Both the position numbers and the translations under genes were made by a program. Shown piece by piece: positions 10,740 through 23,060 of a stretch of DNA of 64,000 nucleotides. The notes beneath the pieces are model-generated. The model had not been told where the DNA came from. It saw only the letters and a list, made by a program, of their open reading frames with translations, and searched no databases. Source of the stretch: Cycas panzhihuaensis (Eukaryota > Cycadophyta); assembly GCA_023213395.1 (NCBI GenBank), contig CM041465.1:49049741-49113740 (forward strand), read 5' to 3'. Positions within the stretch are counted from its first letter, which is position 1; each line of letters opens with the position of its first letter.

Positions 10740-11075
10740 AGGATGCTTATGGAGCTCACCATGCTTCACAATAGGCAACAGAACGAGGTTTTAATATGAA
10801 AAATTAGCAGTTATGATGACAAAATAGTTTATCTTAGAGCGATATTACAAGACCTGCATTAACCTCAAATTGGATTGACAAATATGTATTATGATAATGA
10901 CAAAGAACCTAAAACAAAACATATCGAAATCAAGATTCATTACATTTGAGAATTGGTGTAACAAGGACAAATCAAACTACTTCATTGTGTGACTAAAGAT
11001 CAAATTGTGAATATATTCACTAAAGTATTGTCCAAGGTCAAGCATTGTTAGTTTGAAGAAAACCTAAGTGTCTTT
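10740..11075 (+). pseudogene. Copia RNase H remnant (plus strand)
   Basis: The best-preserved part, 10900-11060, reads KTKHIEIKIHYI followed by IKLLHCVTKDQIVNIFTK and LSKVKH. This is the diagnostic C-terminal end of Copia RNase H (KHIDIRYHFIRE...ADIFTKPL-like). An internal TGA/TAG breaks the frame. The rest of the element is not recognisable nearby. The repeat pair 9414-9782 / 11284-11644 brackets it and may be what is left of its ends. Confidence 0.75.
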
Positions 11076-11283
11076 CTAGATGTGCATTATAGAAGAGTAC
11101 TAAATAATAATGCACAATTACTACATATAAAGAATTAATTTTATTGGATGATAAATTAACACAATTTGATTAGTGCATAACATCTATAAATATTATATTT
11201 AGTCTTATGAAAAATTAATAGAATAAATAGAAATAAAAATATTAATATAATTTTGGGTTTACTTGATTTTCTAACAATATTTA

Positions 11284-11644
11284 CTAGACATGAAGATGCA
11301 AAAAATCTAGGGGATGTCAATACAAAGATCCAAGATTCATGTCAATAAAATTATATATGGAACTTGGATTGATCAATATAACCATCCTTTCTTTTTATAA
11401 GAATACATATATTTAATTATATATGATTGTTGGGCCTTTGATATTACTACAAATGAAATTAATAGGTGTTTTATGTATGTCTTTGATAAATTGTTGGTCA
11501 TGAGTGATGTTAAGTCAACTTTGTATACTTCTAACTCAATTATTTATAATTACTGCTCCTTTAATCAAATTATATTATAACTATAAACCATTTTTATTAA
11601 TAGTAAAAATAGTTTTCATTCTTCTTGGATTTCCCAACTTTATC
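11284..11644. repeat. 370-bp direct repeat, copy 2
   Basis: Second copy of the repeat at 9414-9782, diverged by scattered substitutions and small indels. It begins about 210 bp downstream of the RNase H remnant, where a 3' LTR would be expected for a plus-strand Copia element. Confidence 0.7.
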
Positions 11645-12955
11645 ACTTTAAGAAGTTGAAGGAAATGGCCTAATAGTAGGTCCTTAGGTTAGATGAATAT
11701 AGTGGCAAGCTCTAATGTTGTGTTTGATCTGAACTCATTTTATTATCATCTAATAAGCTTGGTTGAAACATACTAGCCTTAGTACCAACATTAGGATGGA
11801 AATTGGATTGGTAAAACTACACGAATTCTTTATCGGGTACAACCTATTTTGATATGGATCTTCAATGCATTTGTGAAGGTCACTACTTTTGAGCCCAAGT
11901 GTAGATATACACCTCTAAATAATTAATAATAAAGTTAGTTTTATCATTTTTGTTAACAATGGAGAGCTCTTAAAATGCCACCAATAGTTTTATAATCCAT
12001 TCATCTATGTCAATAAGGCCCTTCATGTCTAAATTAGGAATTACAAGCTAATTTCCATATTGATGGAGTTGCTAGTGGTATTGGCACTATTGTTTGGGGT
12101 CTAACATTGTGTCTTTAACTTATAATATAATGTATGAGTAAATATTTTTCTTTTAATCTACTATATGGATTATTTAATGGAATTGAGATAAACATTCATT
12201 AAATTGATTCTTCAAGGAAATTGAGACAAGCATTAATACTGCTACCAAGGTCATCCTTCAAGTCCAGTCACTCTTTCCTCATATGCTAGCTCATAAACAT
12301 TTATGATATTAAATCAAAGCTTCAATGTTTATTATGATATGATTCTTTCATCTACAAATATATAAAAAGATTTTCCCAAGTTTAATGAAAATGATTCTAT
12401 CTTGATAGTCATAATTATTTATGATAAAATTTTAGATATATAAATAAAAAAAGTGTTAAATGATGAACTTTATTGGGCTTATATAAAAATACACTTCACT
12501 AAAACTACATATTTATCACTATTTTTAAAAACACCATTATAAAAAGGCCAAGGCAAATAATACCAACTTGTTTTTGTGAGAAAGAAGGGATTAAATGCTA
12601 TGAGGAGACTCAAAATTTATGTCGATTGAATAAAAATTAAGAGTTTGAGTCAAGAGTGAAGGAAAAATATGAATTTTAATTCAAATTTAAAAATATTTCT
12701 ATTTTAATACATAAAACCTTGGCATTACTATGTCTTTTTTCTTTTTTCCTTTTTTGGAAATGTGGCATGTGGAAAATGATAGGTGATAGATAGGAAAGAG
12801 AAGGGGGTATAATAGGGGTCAAGCCTAAAAAGAACAATGCATAGGGAAATAGGAGGGGTTGGGGATGAAGGGACACAAGGCAGATCTATTGAGTCAAGTT
12901 TATGCAATGCCAAAAAGACCAAGTTGGGCAATGAAAATTGTCATCAAAGAAAGAA
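11645..12955. other. Non-coding AT-rich interval
   Basis: No domain, RNA gene or transposon terminus was recognised. Open frames at 12676-12931 have no family features. Confidence 0.5.
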
Positions 12956-13448
12956 GGGAAGGGCCTAAGGCATGTCAGATATGCTTCCATGGTCTAGGAG
13001 AAGATGAGGTTGGGCAGTGAATTATAAAATAATTGTGGTGGAAAGTATTGAACCAAACTAGGGGGGACCAAATGTCGATGCCAACGCAGATTTATATGGT
13101 AAATGAGATTGAAGGTAAGAAGGGAAGGGCCTATGGCATGTTAGATATGCTTCCACAGTCTAGGAGAAGATGAGGTTGGGCAGTGAATTATAAAATGAAT
13201 GCAGTGCAAAGTATTGAACCAAACTAGGGGGGACCAAATGTCGATGCTAACGCAGATTTATATGGTAAATGAGATTGAAGGTAAGAAGGGAAGGGCCTAG
13301 GGCATGTTAGATATGCTTCCACAGTCTAGGAGAAGACGAGGTTGGGCAGTGAATTATAAAATGAATGCGGTGGAAAGTATTGAACCAAACTAGGGGGGAC
13401 CAAATGTCGATGCTAATGCAAATTTATATGGTAAATGAGATTGAAGGT
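12956..13448. repeat. 166-bp tandem repeat, three units
   Basis: Units start with GGGAAGGGCCTA at 12956, 13122 and 13288 and each ends with AAATGAGATTGAAGG. They are very similar (only a few differences per unit), so the amplification is recent relative to the surrounding transposons. The array lies about 0.7 kb beyond the stop codon of the XPB-like gene. Confidence 0.9.
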
Positions 13449-13558
13449 GTGTGTGATTGATCTTTATGCTTTGAAATCAGCTTCCAAATCTTCAATACGA
13501 TACTACTTGATGGATCTAAAAGACTTTGTAAACGAATAGAGAAAGATAAGAGTGAATT

Positions 13559-13699
13559 GCTAACAAGCATTATAAAAACTAATTTTGAAAACCAAACAAA
13601 CTGCTATAAAATTACTGCTAACAAGCATTATAAAAACTAATTTTGAAAACCAAACAAACTGCTATAAAATTACTCTTATCTTAAATTACTCTTATCTTA
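13559..13699. repeat. 58-bp tandem duplication and short ACTCTTATCTTA repeat
   Basis: GCTAACAAGCATTATAAAAA starts at 13559 and again at 13617; the two 58-bp units are essentially identical. Immediately after, a short unit containing ACTCTTATCTTA is repeated twice (13672-13699). Confidence 0.85.
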
Positions 13700-14111
13700 T
13701 GGTATGTAGTAAGAATAATTGTAAACAAAGTCAATTGAAAATGCCTATCAACATAAATAATATTAATAATTAAGATTTATTAAGTTAAATATCAAGTAAG
13801 CAAATGTATCAGCATCAATCCCCTTTCAAGTAAAATGGAATATATGTTTAAAAATATATTTCTTTAGTTAATTTATGTGTGCATAAAGAGGAGAGAAAAT
13901 GTCCATAATAGCCATATACTCTAATGTTTGTGTCGTGACACGATTAATAAACCATGCACCACATAAAACTATAAGAACCCATAAAATAATATTATTAATA
14001 ATAATATTTGAAATGATGTGGTTAGGTGTATTGACCACATTACCTGGTAGAAGAAGAGACCTAAAGGGGCAAAAAAAAAAAAAGAGGGGGGGAGGGGGAA
14101 GGAAAAGTAGG

Positions 14112-16181
14112 CTACTTAAAACGGTTCTTGAATAAGCGATGGCGAGAGGCATTGTTTTTTTTGGGGGGAGGCTTAGGGGCAGTGTCCACCTCGTCCTCGT
14201 CTTTGGCATTCATAGCTTTGTCAAGGAGACCCAGTTGGTCGTCATGGGTGTAATAGTGGAGGTGGGGCCGTTCGTGGGGAGGAGGGAGGTCAACGATGGA
14301 CTTGAAGGTGTAGCCCTGATTCACCAAGAACTCCTGCCTCTTTGTGGCGTACATCATCTCAATGGTGTCTGTGGATATGAGGGAGTAGAAGAAGGCATTG
14401 AACTGTTGCTTCCCTCCTGCGGTGATTCGATCCTCCAGCTTCCCCTTGGGCCGCAAGATACGACCCAAGCGCTGGGCCTCTTGCCTCCGAGAACCGCCGT
14501 GGGAGGAGATCTGAATGATGACGTTGGCCTCGGGAATGTCGATGGACGCATCTCCCACCTTGGAGAGGAAGAGGGTGAACCCGTGCGGGGCGCTCTTGAA
14601 TTGTTGGATGACGCCCTGTCGTTCCATGTGAGAGGTGCCACCGTGGATCATGGGCTTGGCCAGCTTCAGGGCATACTGCTTCAGTCCGAACAGATTGTCG
14701 GAAAACACGATGATCTTATCTCCGCGCCCTTTCTCATGGTAATTTATCAGGAATTCACAGGCTGCGAACTTGTTGGGATTCATGGTGTACAGCACCTGTT
14801 GTCTGTTGTTCATATTTTGTTTGCCGTGGAGTCTGAGATACTCGCGGAAGAAGTCTTTCTGCATGGGACACAGAACCTCGGCGCACTCCACGTTGGCAAG
14901 GTAACCGGCCTTCACTAAATCCAACCAGTTGGCTTCGAAGAGCTTGGGGCCAACCAGGAAGTTGAGATCGGCGATGCGCTCATCCTCTCGGAGGAGGGTG
15001 GCGGTGAGGCCGAGCTTACAGTGAGATTGGGTGACCTTAATCACGCTGCTAAACGTCTCCGCGGGAGCCACGTGGACCTCGTCCATGAGGAGGAGACCCC
15101 ATTCCTTGCTCTTTATTTTGTCGAGCATCGCCTCAGAATCCTTGGAACGTTTTCCGGTGAATCCGATCATGTTATACGTGGTGACCACCACGGACATGTC
15201 CTTTTCATCGATGGAGTCGGCCTTGGTGTCCGCAGTGAAAGTGCAGACCTTTTCTTCTTTAATTGTAGACCAGAGCTTGAACTGGTAAGCCCACTGTTCC
15301 ACGGACACCCCGTTTGTTGCCAAGCAGAGACACGTCTTACCTAAACGGGCAGCCGCTGCAACTCCAACCAGAGATTTTCCGGCACCGCAAGGAAGCACAA
15401 TCAGGCCCGACCTTGCTCTTCCATTTGCAAACATCTTCCTCAGACTTTTCTCTTGATACGGTCGGAGCTGCGCAATGGGCTTGAGCTTAATATCGATGCT
15501 GGGTCCGTCGTTTCTGAAATCGTATTCCTCCAGCAACGGATATCCTAAGTTTTGAGGCATGCACCGCTCTTTCACCGAGTCCAATTTAGAGGAATCGATT
15601 TCAAAACTGTGGAGCTCCTCATTTTTGGCATCCGCCGCATCTTCTTCTCTTTCGATTCTTGCATTTTTCACCACCGGGTCTCTGAGAATCTTTTTAAGAA
15701 CATCTGGAAATTGCGATTCCACATAACACCTGTTCTTCTTCAAAACCAATCTGGCTTTTCCGTAATTTGCAGTGGAATTACGAATGAATCGAACGGTGTC
15801 TGGATGAAGTTTGGTCTTGGATAACATGTCGAGGACACCGATAATCTTGTCGGTTTCGATGCCCACGGACGCAGCAGCATACAAAGAATTCTCTGTCAAT
15901 GTGTACTCGTGAATTAACTCCAGCCTGCTCACCGGCTCTGCAATTGCTATTAGAAAGTCATAGGCTTGCTTATAAAATTGTGATGACGTGTCTAGAATTA
16001 TGTCTCCCTTCGGGGTCACCCATAGCGGTCTGTTCTCATTGTCAGCCTTCAACTCCAGGTCCTTCCAATCTTCAGTCGTGTTACCCTCTTCTGTGCCCCT
16101 TGCCCCGTGAACGACACTCTGTCCGCAGATGCCAATTTTCTGTTTCTTGAACGAATAATCATTAAAAGGCACTCCGTTCAT
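14112..16181 (-). CDS. XPB: XPB/ERCC3-type DNA translocase (TFIIH subunit), intronless copy
   Basis: Encodes 689 residues from the ATG at 16181; a TAA stop lies in frame four codons upstream, which fixes this start. XPB is the SF2 ATP-dependent translocase of TFIIH, used in promoter opening by RNA polymerase II and in nucleotide excision repair in the nucleus. Visible motifs (residue numbers from this ATG): Walker A PCGAGKS at 264-270, DEVH box at 367-370, TAT motif at 393-395, RED motif at 398-400, motif VI QRLGRILR at 570-577. The XPB damage-recognition-like N-domain (FYKQAYDFLIAIAEP) is at about 69-83. Plant XPB is about 770 residues and multi-exon. This copy lacks introns, the acidic N-terminal extension, and most of the Ser/Met-rich linker before the basic end RHRLFKNRFK. 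GC content is clearly above its surroundings. No stop or frameshift was found, so it may be an active retrocopy or a diverged paralogue. Confidence 0.93.
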   Translation of the reverse strand: MNGVPFNDYSFKKQKIGICGQSVVHGARGTEEGNTTEDWKDLELKADNENRPLWVTPKGDIILDTSSQFYKQAYDFLIAIAEPVSRLELIHEYTLTENSLYAAASVGIETDKIIGVLDMLSKTKLHPDTVRFIRNSTANYGKARLVLKKNRCYVESQFPDVLKKILRDPVVKNARIEREEDAADAKNEELHSFEIDSSKLDSVKERCMPQNLGYPLLEEYDFRNDGPSIDIKLKPIAQLRPYQEKSLRKMFANGRARSGLIVLPCGAGKSLVGVAAAARLGKTCLCLATNGVSVEQWAYQFKLWSTIKEEKVCTFTADTKADSIDEKDMSVVVTTYNMIGFTGKRSKDSEAMLDKIKSKEWGLLLMDEVHVAPAETFSSVIKVTQSHCKLGLTATLLREDERIADLNFLVGPKLFEANWLDLVKAGYLANVECAEVLCPMQKDFFREYLRLHGKQNMNNRQQVLYTMNPNKFAACEFLINYHEKGRGDKIIVFSDNLFGLKQYALKLAKPMIHGGTSHMERQGVIQQFKSAPHGFTLFLSKVGDASIDIPEANVIIQISSHGGSRRQEAQRLGRILRPKGKLEDRITAGGKQQFNAFFYSLISTDTIEMMYATKRQEFLVNQGYTFKSIVDLPPPHERPHLHYYTHDDQLGLLDKAMNAKDEDEVDTAPKPPPKKNNASRHRLFKNRFK

Positions 16182-16269
16182 TTTGTCCAATTAATTGCTA
16201 ACTTCTTCCAAAATAATTTGATGAATCCCCCGCCGCTCTTGCGAACAACTTCTTATTGAAGAATCTCAG

Positions 16270-16330
16270 ATGCACGCCGGGAGAATAAAACAGAATATAA
16301 ATTCTAGAATATATTAAAGGGTGACAGATA
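16270..16330 (-). promoter_or_regulatory. Possible TATA region of the XPB-like gene
   Basis: On the minus strand, 90-140 bases before the ATG, the sequence contains TTTAATATATTC and TTTATATTCTG. Either could act as a TATA element. This rests on position and composition only. Confidence 0.3.
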
Positions 16331-18552
<2,222 letters not shown>

Positions 18553-18850
18553 TGAAAGGGGTTAATATCACAAGGTCATTACATTAGTTGATTATTTCTA
18601 AAAGGGGTCTTAAATAAACTTTAAATTAGATCACTTAAGTGAAATGCACTTTCATGTGCATTATGTGTAATTTCATTTCACCTAACTCTAATGTTCCCTC
18701 TCTCAATATAAAAGTAAAAGCTCAATGGAGGAGGCTCATTCTTACCTCTAAATTTTGTGAGAGCTACTCTCTTTCTCTCAAGTCTCTCTTACTCATATGT
18801 TTACCTTTGTGTTTAGTGCATGGAGATGAAGGATAGATCGACTCTTTTCA
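18553..18850 (+). repeat. Copia-3 5' LTR
   Basis: Starts TGAAAGGGGTTAATATCACA and ends ACTCTTTTCA. Aligns throughout with 30933-31230. It includes TATAAAAG at about 18708-18715, a plausible TATA box for element transcription, followed by the CT-rich leader CTCTCTTTCTCTCAAGTCTC. Confidence 0.9.
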
Positions 18851-18852
18851 TG

Positions 18853-18864
18853 TGGTATCAAAGC
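18853..18864 (+). promoter_or_regulatory. Copia-3 primer-binding site
   Basis: TGGTATCAAAGC two bases after the LTR end; one base from the standard TGGTATCAGAGC complementary to initiator tRNA-Met. Confidence 0.85.
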
Positions 18865-19830
18865 TTGCTTCCTTCATATTCCTCACTTGCACTTACAATG
18901 AAGCTATCACTTCATTCTCCCCCACAATCCATGTGGTAAAGAAGATTGTGAAAGTGGATTTAGAAATATTTTTAAGTTTTTATTATAGCATATTTAGTAT
19001 TGTTTGCTTTCCCTTTCTTTTTTACAGGTTTGGAAGTACAATATAAGGAGTTGTAAGGCCTAAGGATTCCAATCCTTTGGTAGCCATTTATAATATCTCA
19101 TTCTTTTTTTCTTTCCCCTCTTTTTATCCATTTAACAAGGGGAAATGCTACTGAAACTTTTCTAGCTTTTAGAAGAATGATTGTAAGGGGAGGTTTTACC
19201 CAATTTTTTTAAAGAATTTGGAGTCATTTAAAATATCCATCATTGTATGCTCTCACCTTGCCCATATTAAGATCTTAGTCATCAAAAAATGATGGAAGTT
19301 TCATATGGTATCATGTGTTAATGAGATATTAGCAAGCTAAATTTTTTTCAGAAATAAAATTTGCTTACTAAACTTCACAGGTCTACAAAATCTTCTAAAA
19401 AGCTCCAATTGACCTAATTTTAATTAACAAAGATGAGGCTTTGAGTCTACTTTCTAGCACAAAAATTAACACTTAATTTCGATGTTGTATGAGAAAGTTA
19501 TTGTTGTTTTAGTGAACAATAGTTATTTTTAGTAAGAATTTTAGAAAAATATATTCTCCTAATTTTGTAAGACTGCCAAAATTTTTTCAAAACTCATTTG
19601 GACCTTATTCCACTTCTTGAAAATGAAGCTCTAAGTCTAGTTTGTAGCATAAAAATTGGGACTCAATTTCATTATTCTGGGAGAAAGTTATTGCTAATTT
19701 AGCGAAGACTACTTTTTTTGGTATTAAAAAAAAAAGTGAAGAAATTTTCTTTCTTCTTTTTATAAGGCTTAAAAGCCCATTATAAAAGAAACACCTGGAT
19801 CCAAGTAATATCTGGTGTCTTCACTCACTT

Positions 19831-20133
19831 TTTTTTTTTTTTTTTTTTTTTTTTATATCTAGAGGAGAACCTCTAGCCACCCTTGGTGAAAGTTCCGAAG
19901 TAAGGGGGACCCCCGGGGTCCAGGTTTTTGTACCGCCTTTGTCAAGCTACGCTTGGAGTTCATACCGCCATCGTCACGGTGGCACACACTCAACGGACTT
20001 TGGTGGATTACTATCTTGCAGCAATGACGCCGGTCAGACTACTTCCCTGCGATGACTTGCACTCATGGGTTTTGAACCTGGGTCTCGCCTTGGTAATCGC
20101 CACCACTTACCAATCCACCCAGCCCCATGAGGC
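19831..20133 (-). mobile_element. tRNA-derived SINE with poly(A) tail and 17-bp TSD
   Basis: On the minus strand it starts near GCCTCATGGGGCTGGGTGG, has an A-box-like TGGATTGGTAAGTGG (20103-20117) and a B-box GGTTCAAAACC (20068-20078), and ends in an A tract (plus-strand T run at 19829-19854). The 17-bp direct repeat GGTGTCTTCACTCACTT flanks it at 19814-19830 and 20134-20150. Internal Pol III boxes, 300-bp length, A tail and long TSD together define a SINE. It inserted into the Copia-3 leader. The open frame crossing it is not a gene. Confidence 0.93.
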
Positions 20134-20917
20134 GGTGTCTTCACTCACTTATCAGTATTATATTTTAGCACTCCAAAATCACTTCAAGTAAGTACTCTAA
20201 AAACACTCCAAGTAAGCACTCCAAAAACACTCCAAGCAAGCATTCTATTTTTAGTTATATGTACGTTTGATACAAATTTGATAATCTTTTTACTCTCCCT
20301 AAAAGGAACGCATTGTATACGTTATTTCTACCATCTTATACATGTTCACATACTCGTTAAGGTTGAGATACCTTGGTTGGCAGAATGCCATGCCATAAAG
20401 GAGGTGAGGGTTTCAAGTTGGGACTGGACTAAACCAAAATATTATTGAGGTTTGGTTAGTCATACCATCATGTCTCAATTAGGGATCATTCTGATAACAA
20501 ACCAAAAAAACTAAAACTTTAAATACAAGATTAAAATATACTCGATCTAATATTTGTCATAGCCATGGGTATGCACATACCACTCTTTAGAGGAGGTATA
20601 TAGCTTCTCATTGGTGAATTGGGTGGGGATTGAGAGTACCTGGGCTCTGTTATGACTTGGATTTCATCACGAAGCATAATTGCAGGTATCACGAGTGAAG
20701 GCCAACTTAATTCTACTAGAAGCCTAGGCATCCGTTCAACAACCTCAACTACATGTTGGACACAAGTTAGAGGTTATTAGGTTGATTATGCATCCCACAT
20801 CTGAGTTTTAAGTTGTATATACCCAATGATGTCAACTTCTATATTGGCCTACAATCTTATACATTGATCACTTACTTATTTGTAAAAAGTGATTCATAGT
20901 GTAATCATAATTATAGT

Positions 20918-21115
20918 GCTTCTCATATTCCTACTATGTCAGGTTAATATTTGCCACAAGTGTTAGTGGCAAATTTTCATCATAGTGCTTCTGATATTCC
21001 TCTTGCATCAGGTTAATATTTGCCACAAGTGTTAGTGGCTAGTTTTCATCATAAGGCTTCTCATATTCCTACTATATCACATTAATATTTATCACAAGTG
21101 TTGGCGACTTTCTTT
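20918..21115. repeat. 69-bp tandem repeat, about three units
   Basis: Units start with GCTTCTCATATTCC or a close variant at 20918, 20987 and 21056 and share TTAATATTTGCCACAAGTGT. The array lies in the Copia-3 leader, upstream of gag. Confidence 0.85.
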
Positions 21116-21338
21116 AAGTTGCTCCTTTCATCTTTGAGCAACCATTCTCACTTCTTCTCCCTTTACTATAGTACTTCATTGTATCTTCCATTTGTAAATA
21201 GTAATTAGTCATTTATTACCATCACTTTCATAGTCCCTTATTCATTTCTTCCCTTCTAAAAAGACACCATATCTTTACAATTCAAGCAAAGTGTGAACTG
21301 CATTATAAAAGGAAAAGAAAATTAGGACATGTAGTTCA

Positions 21339-22250
21339 CTGGTATCAGAAATACTGCAAAGTATGAAGGCCTTTAGAGAGATCACTTGTAACCTATACCA
21401 TTTGTTGTAGCTACAGGTACCTTAACTGCTTCTGGAGGAGGTGCTCCAATTGCTCCCATCGAAGTTATAGCTAAACACCAATGAGAACTTAATGATGATG
21501 AAATTTGTGCAGGGATACTTCTTGTCACTGATTATTTCTTATATAATCTCATCGATGAAGCTATACATAATATAGCATAGAAAGTTTTTGAAGTTCTTAA
21601 GAAGAACTTTGACACTAAAACAAACTTAGAATTTATTCACTTAGTGTTGAATATGAACAAATTGAAAATGTAGAAAGGACATGCAAGTGAGACAATCAGT
21701 CTCCTTTGTCCAATTAAGTAATCCATTGATAAAGATTTCAAAACTCAATGCATTATATGGGCTTTCTTGATTTAGTCATGTCTCCATATCCTAGACTACA
21801 AAAATCTACTAGGAAGTCTTCAATCTAGTGGAGTTTTAAAGACCTTAAACTTTGAGGATCTTGCTAATAAGTTCATTGAATTTGATAAGACCTTTGATAC
21901 CAACTTTGCCACTATATTTAGTCCAATTAATGTTGCTTTTGAAGTGGAAGAAGATCTTTATTATACCAAAAAATAAGGTTCATACTCTCACAGAGGTGGT
22001 AATTCCTATGGAAGAGACAGAGGTAGACAATAAGGACAACGTCCTCTTAATCAACAAGCTCCTCAACTTTAACAAAAATAGTCTCAAGCTCGAGGCCAAA
22101 ATAATCAACCTAGACTTAGATCCAGTAATCAGAAATAATCCAAGCAACCCAATACTTCTTCTGGGACTGGAAATCAAATAATTGTGTGCCAAAGGTATAA
22201 TAGGAAAGGACATTATGCCAAAATTATAGAACTACCACCAATAAACTACC
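21339..22250 (+). pseudogene. Copia-3 gag remnant
   Basis: Plus-strand reading gives a UBN2-type capsid: ELNDDEICAGILLVTD, then VFEVLKKNFDTKTN and LEFIHLVLNMNKLKM, broken by TAA/TAG at expected Gln/Trp. A degenerate zinc knuckle CQRYNRKGHYAKI (second Cys lost) is at about 22185-22230. A second PBS-like word, TGGTATCAGAAATACTGC, lies at 21339, just before gag. No intact start was identified. Confidence 0.7.
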
Positions 22251-22482
22251 ATGCTATCAATAATGCCATGGTGCACAAAATGTTGATAATACTTATTTTG
22301 AAGATGCTTTTGGCAGAATGCAATTTTCTCATACACACCTTCAAAGAATTAGTACCACTTCATCAAATGCTATTGATAGATCCACTAAGCATATTAAGGT
22401 TCATTGTGGCTATGCTTATTCACTTTTGCCTTCACCACTTGGAGTTGCAAATAGTGCCATGTTAAATACTTCATCTTAGATC

Positions 22483-23060
22483 ATGAATACTAGACCAACA
22501 CAACACATAACTTGTCATCACGAGTTCTTTCAAGATTTTGACTTTGAAGTTCATGGTGTTGTACACATGGTTGAAAAATCATCTCAGCCAATCAAAGGAC
22601 TTAGAACTATTTGCCTGAAACTCCCAGGCCTTCTAGATTTTACACGTGTTGATGTTTTATATATTCCTGCTATGAAGCAGAACCTAGTCTCTCTGTCCAC
22701 CCTTGTCTCTCATGGTTTTGATCTGAGTGTAGCTACAAATAATCAAACTCTTTATGTCATTCACCCTCCTTCAAATGTTATGGTTATGACTAGAATTCTT
22801 GATGGTAAGATTTTTCGTCTAACTGGCTCACCATCCTTTGAAACTAACTATGTTGATGATGACTCTACTTTCACCACAACCCTAACTCCTCAAACATTGT
22901 CCTAAGTAGCCCTATGGCATGCTCGCATGGGCCATATCAAAATTGATTATTTAAGAGAACTACATGCCACTCTTCTTGGCATGCTTAGGCTCTCCTCTAA
23001 GCCCTTCAAATGCAAAGCATGTATCATTGCCAAATCTCAAAGACAACCCTTTCCTTGTAG
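22483..23060 (+). pseudogene. Copia-3 protease-end and GAG-pre-integrase remnant
   Basis: The open stretch 22483-22905 reads VDVLYIPAMKQNLVSLSTL and SHGFDLS, the conserved link between the aspartic protease and pre-integrase of Copia polyproteins. It continues LWHARMGHIKIDYLRELHA (22912 on) followed by CKACIIAKSQRQPF, the HHCC zinc-binding pre-integrase domain. The protease active site itself is not clear. Confidence 0.8.

Noticed and set aside
12950-13450. CRISPR-like array
   Set aside because: The 166-bp units are direct tandem repeats without spacers, in a plant-type genome.
14040-14111. Poly(A) tail of a retrogene at the XPB 3' end
   Set aside because: The A run at about 14071-14083 is on the plus strand, so in the gene's orientation it is a T run and cannot be the tail of its mRNA.
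13868-14209. 113-codon minus-strand frame at the XPB 3' end
   Set aside because: It overlaps the XPB stop region in another frame and is dominated by a C/T-rich low-complexity stretch.
14139-14918. 259-codon open frame on the plus strand
   Set aside because: It lies antisense inside the XPB-like gene, and the minus strand carries all helicase motifs; the plus frame is a shadow.
20103-20117. tRNA gene suggested by A- and B-box sequences
   Set aside because: The spacing is tRNA-like, but the flanks do not form a cloverleaf, and the poly(A) tail with 17-bp TSD identifies a SINE.
19928-20191. 87-codon plus-strand frame
   Set aside because: It runs antisense through a SINE with clear A and B boxes, so it is not a gene.
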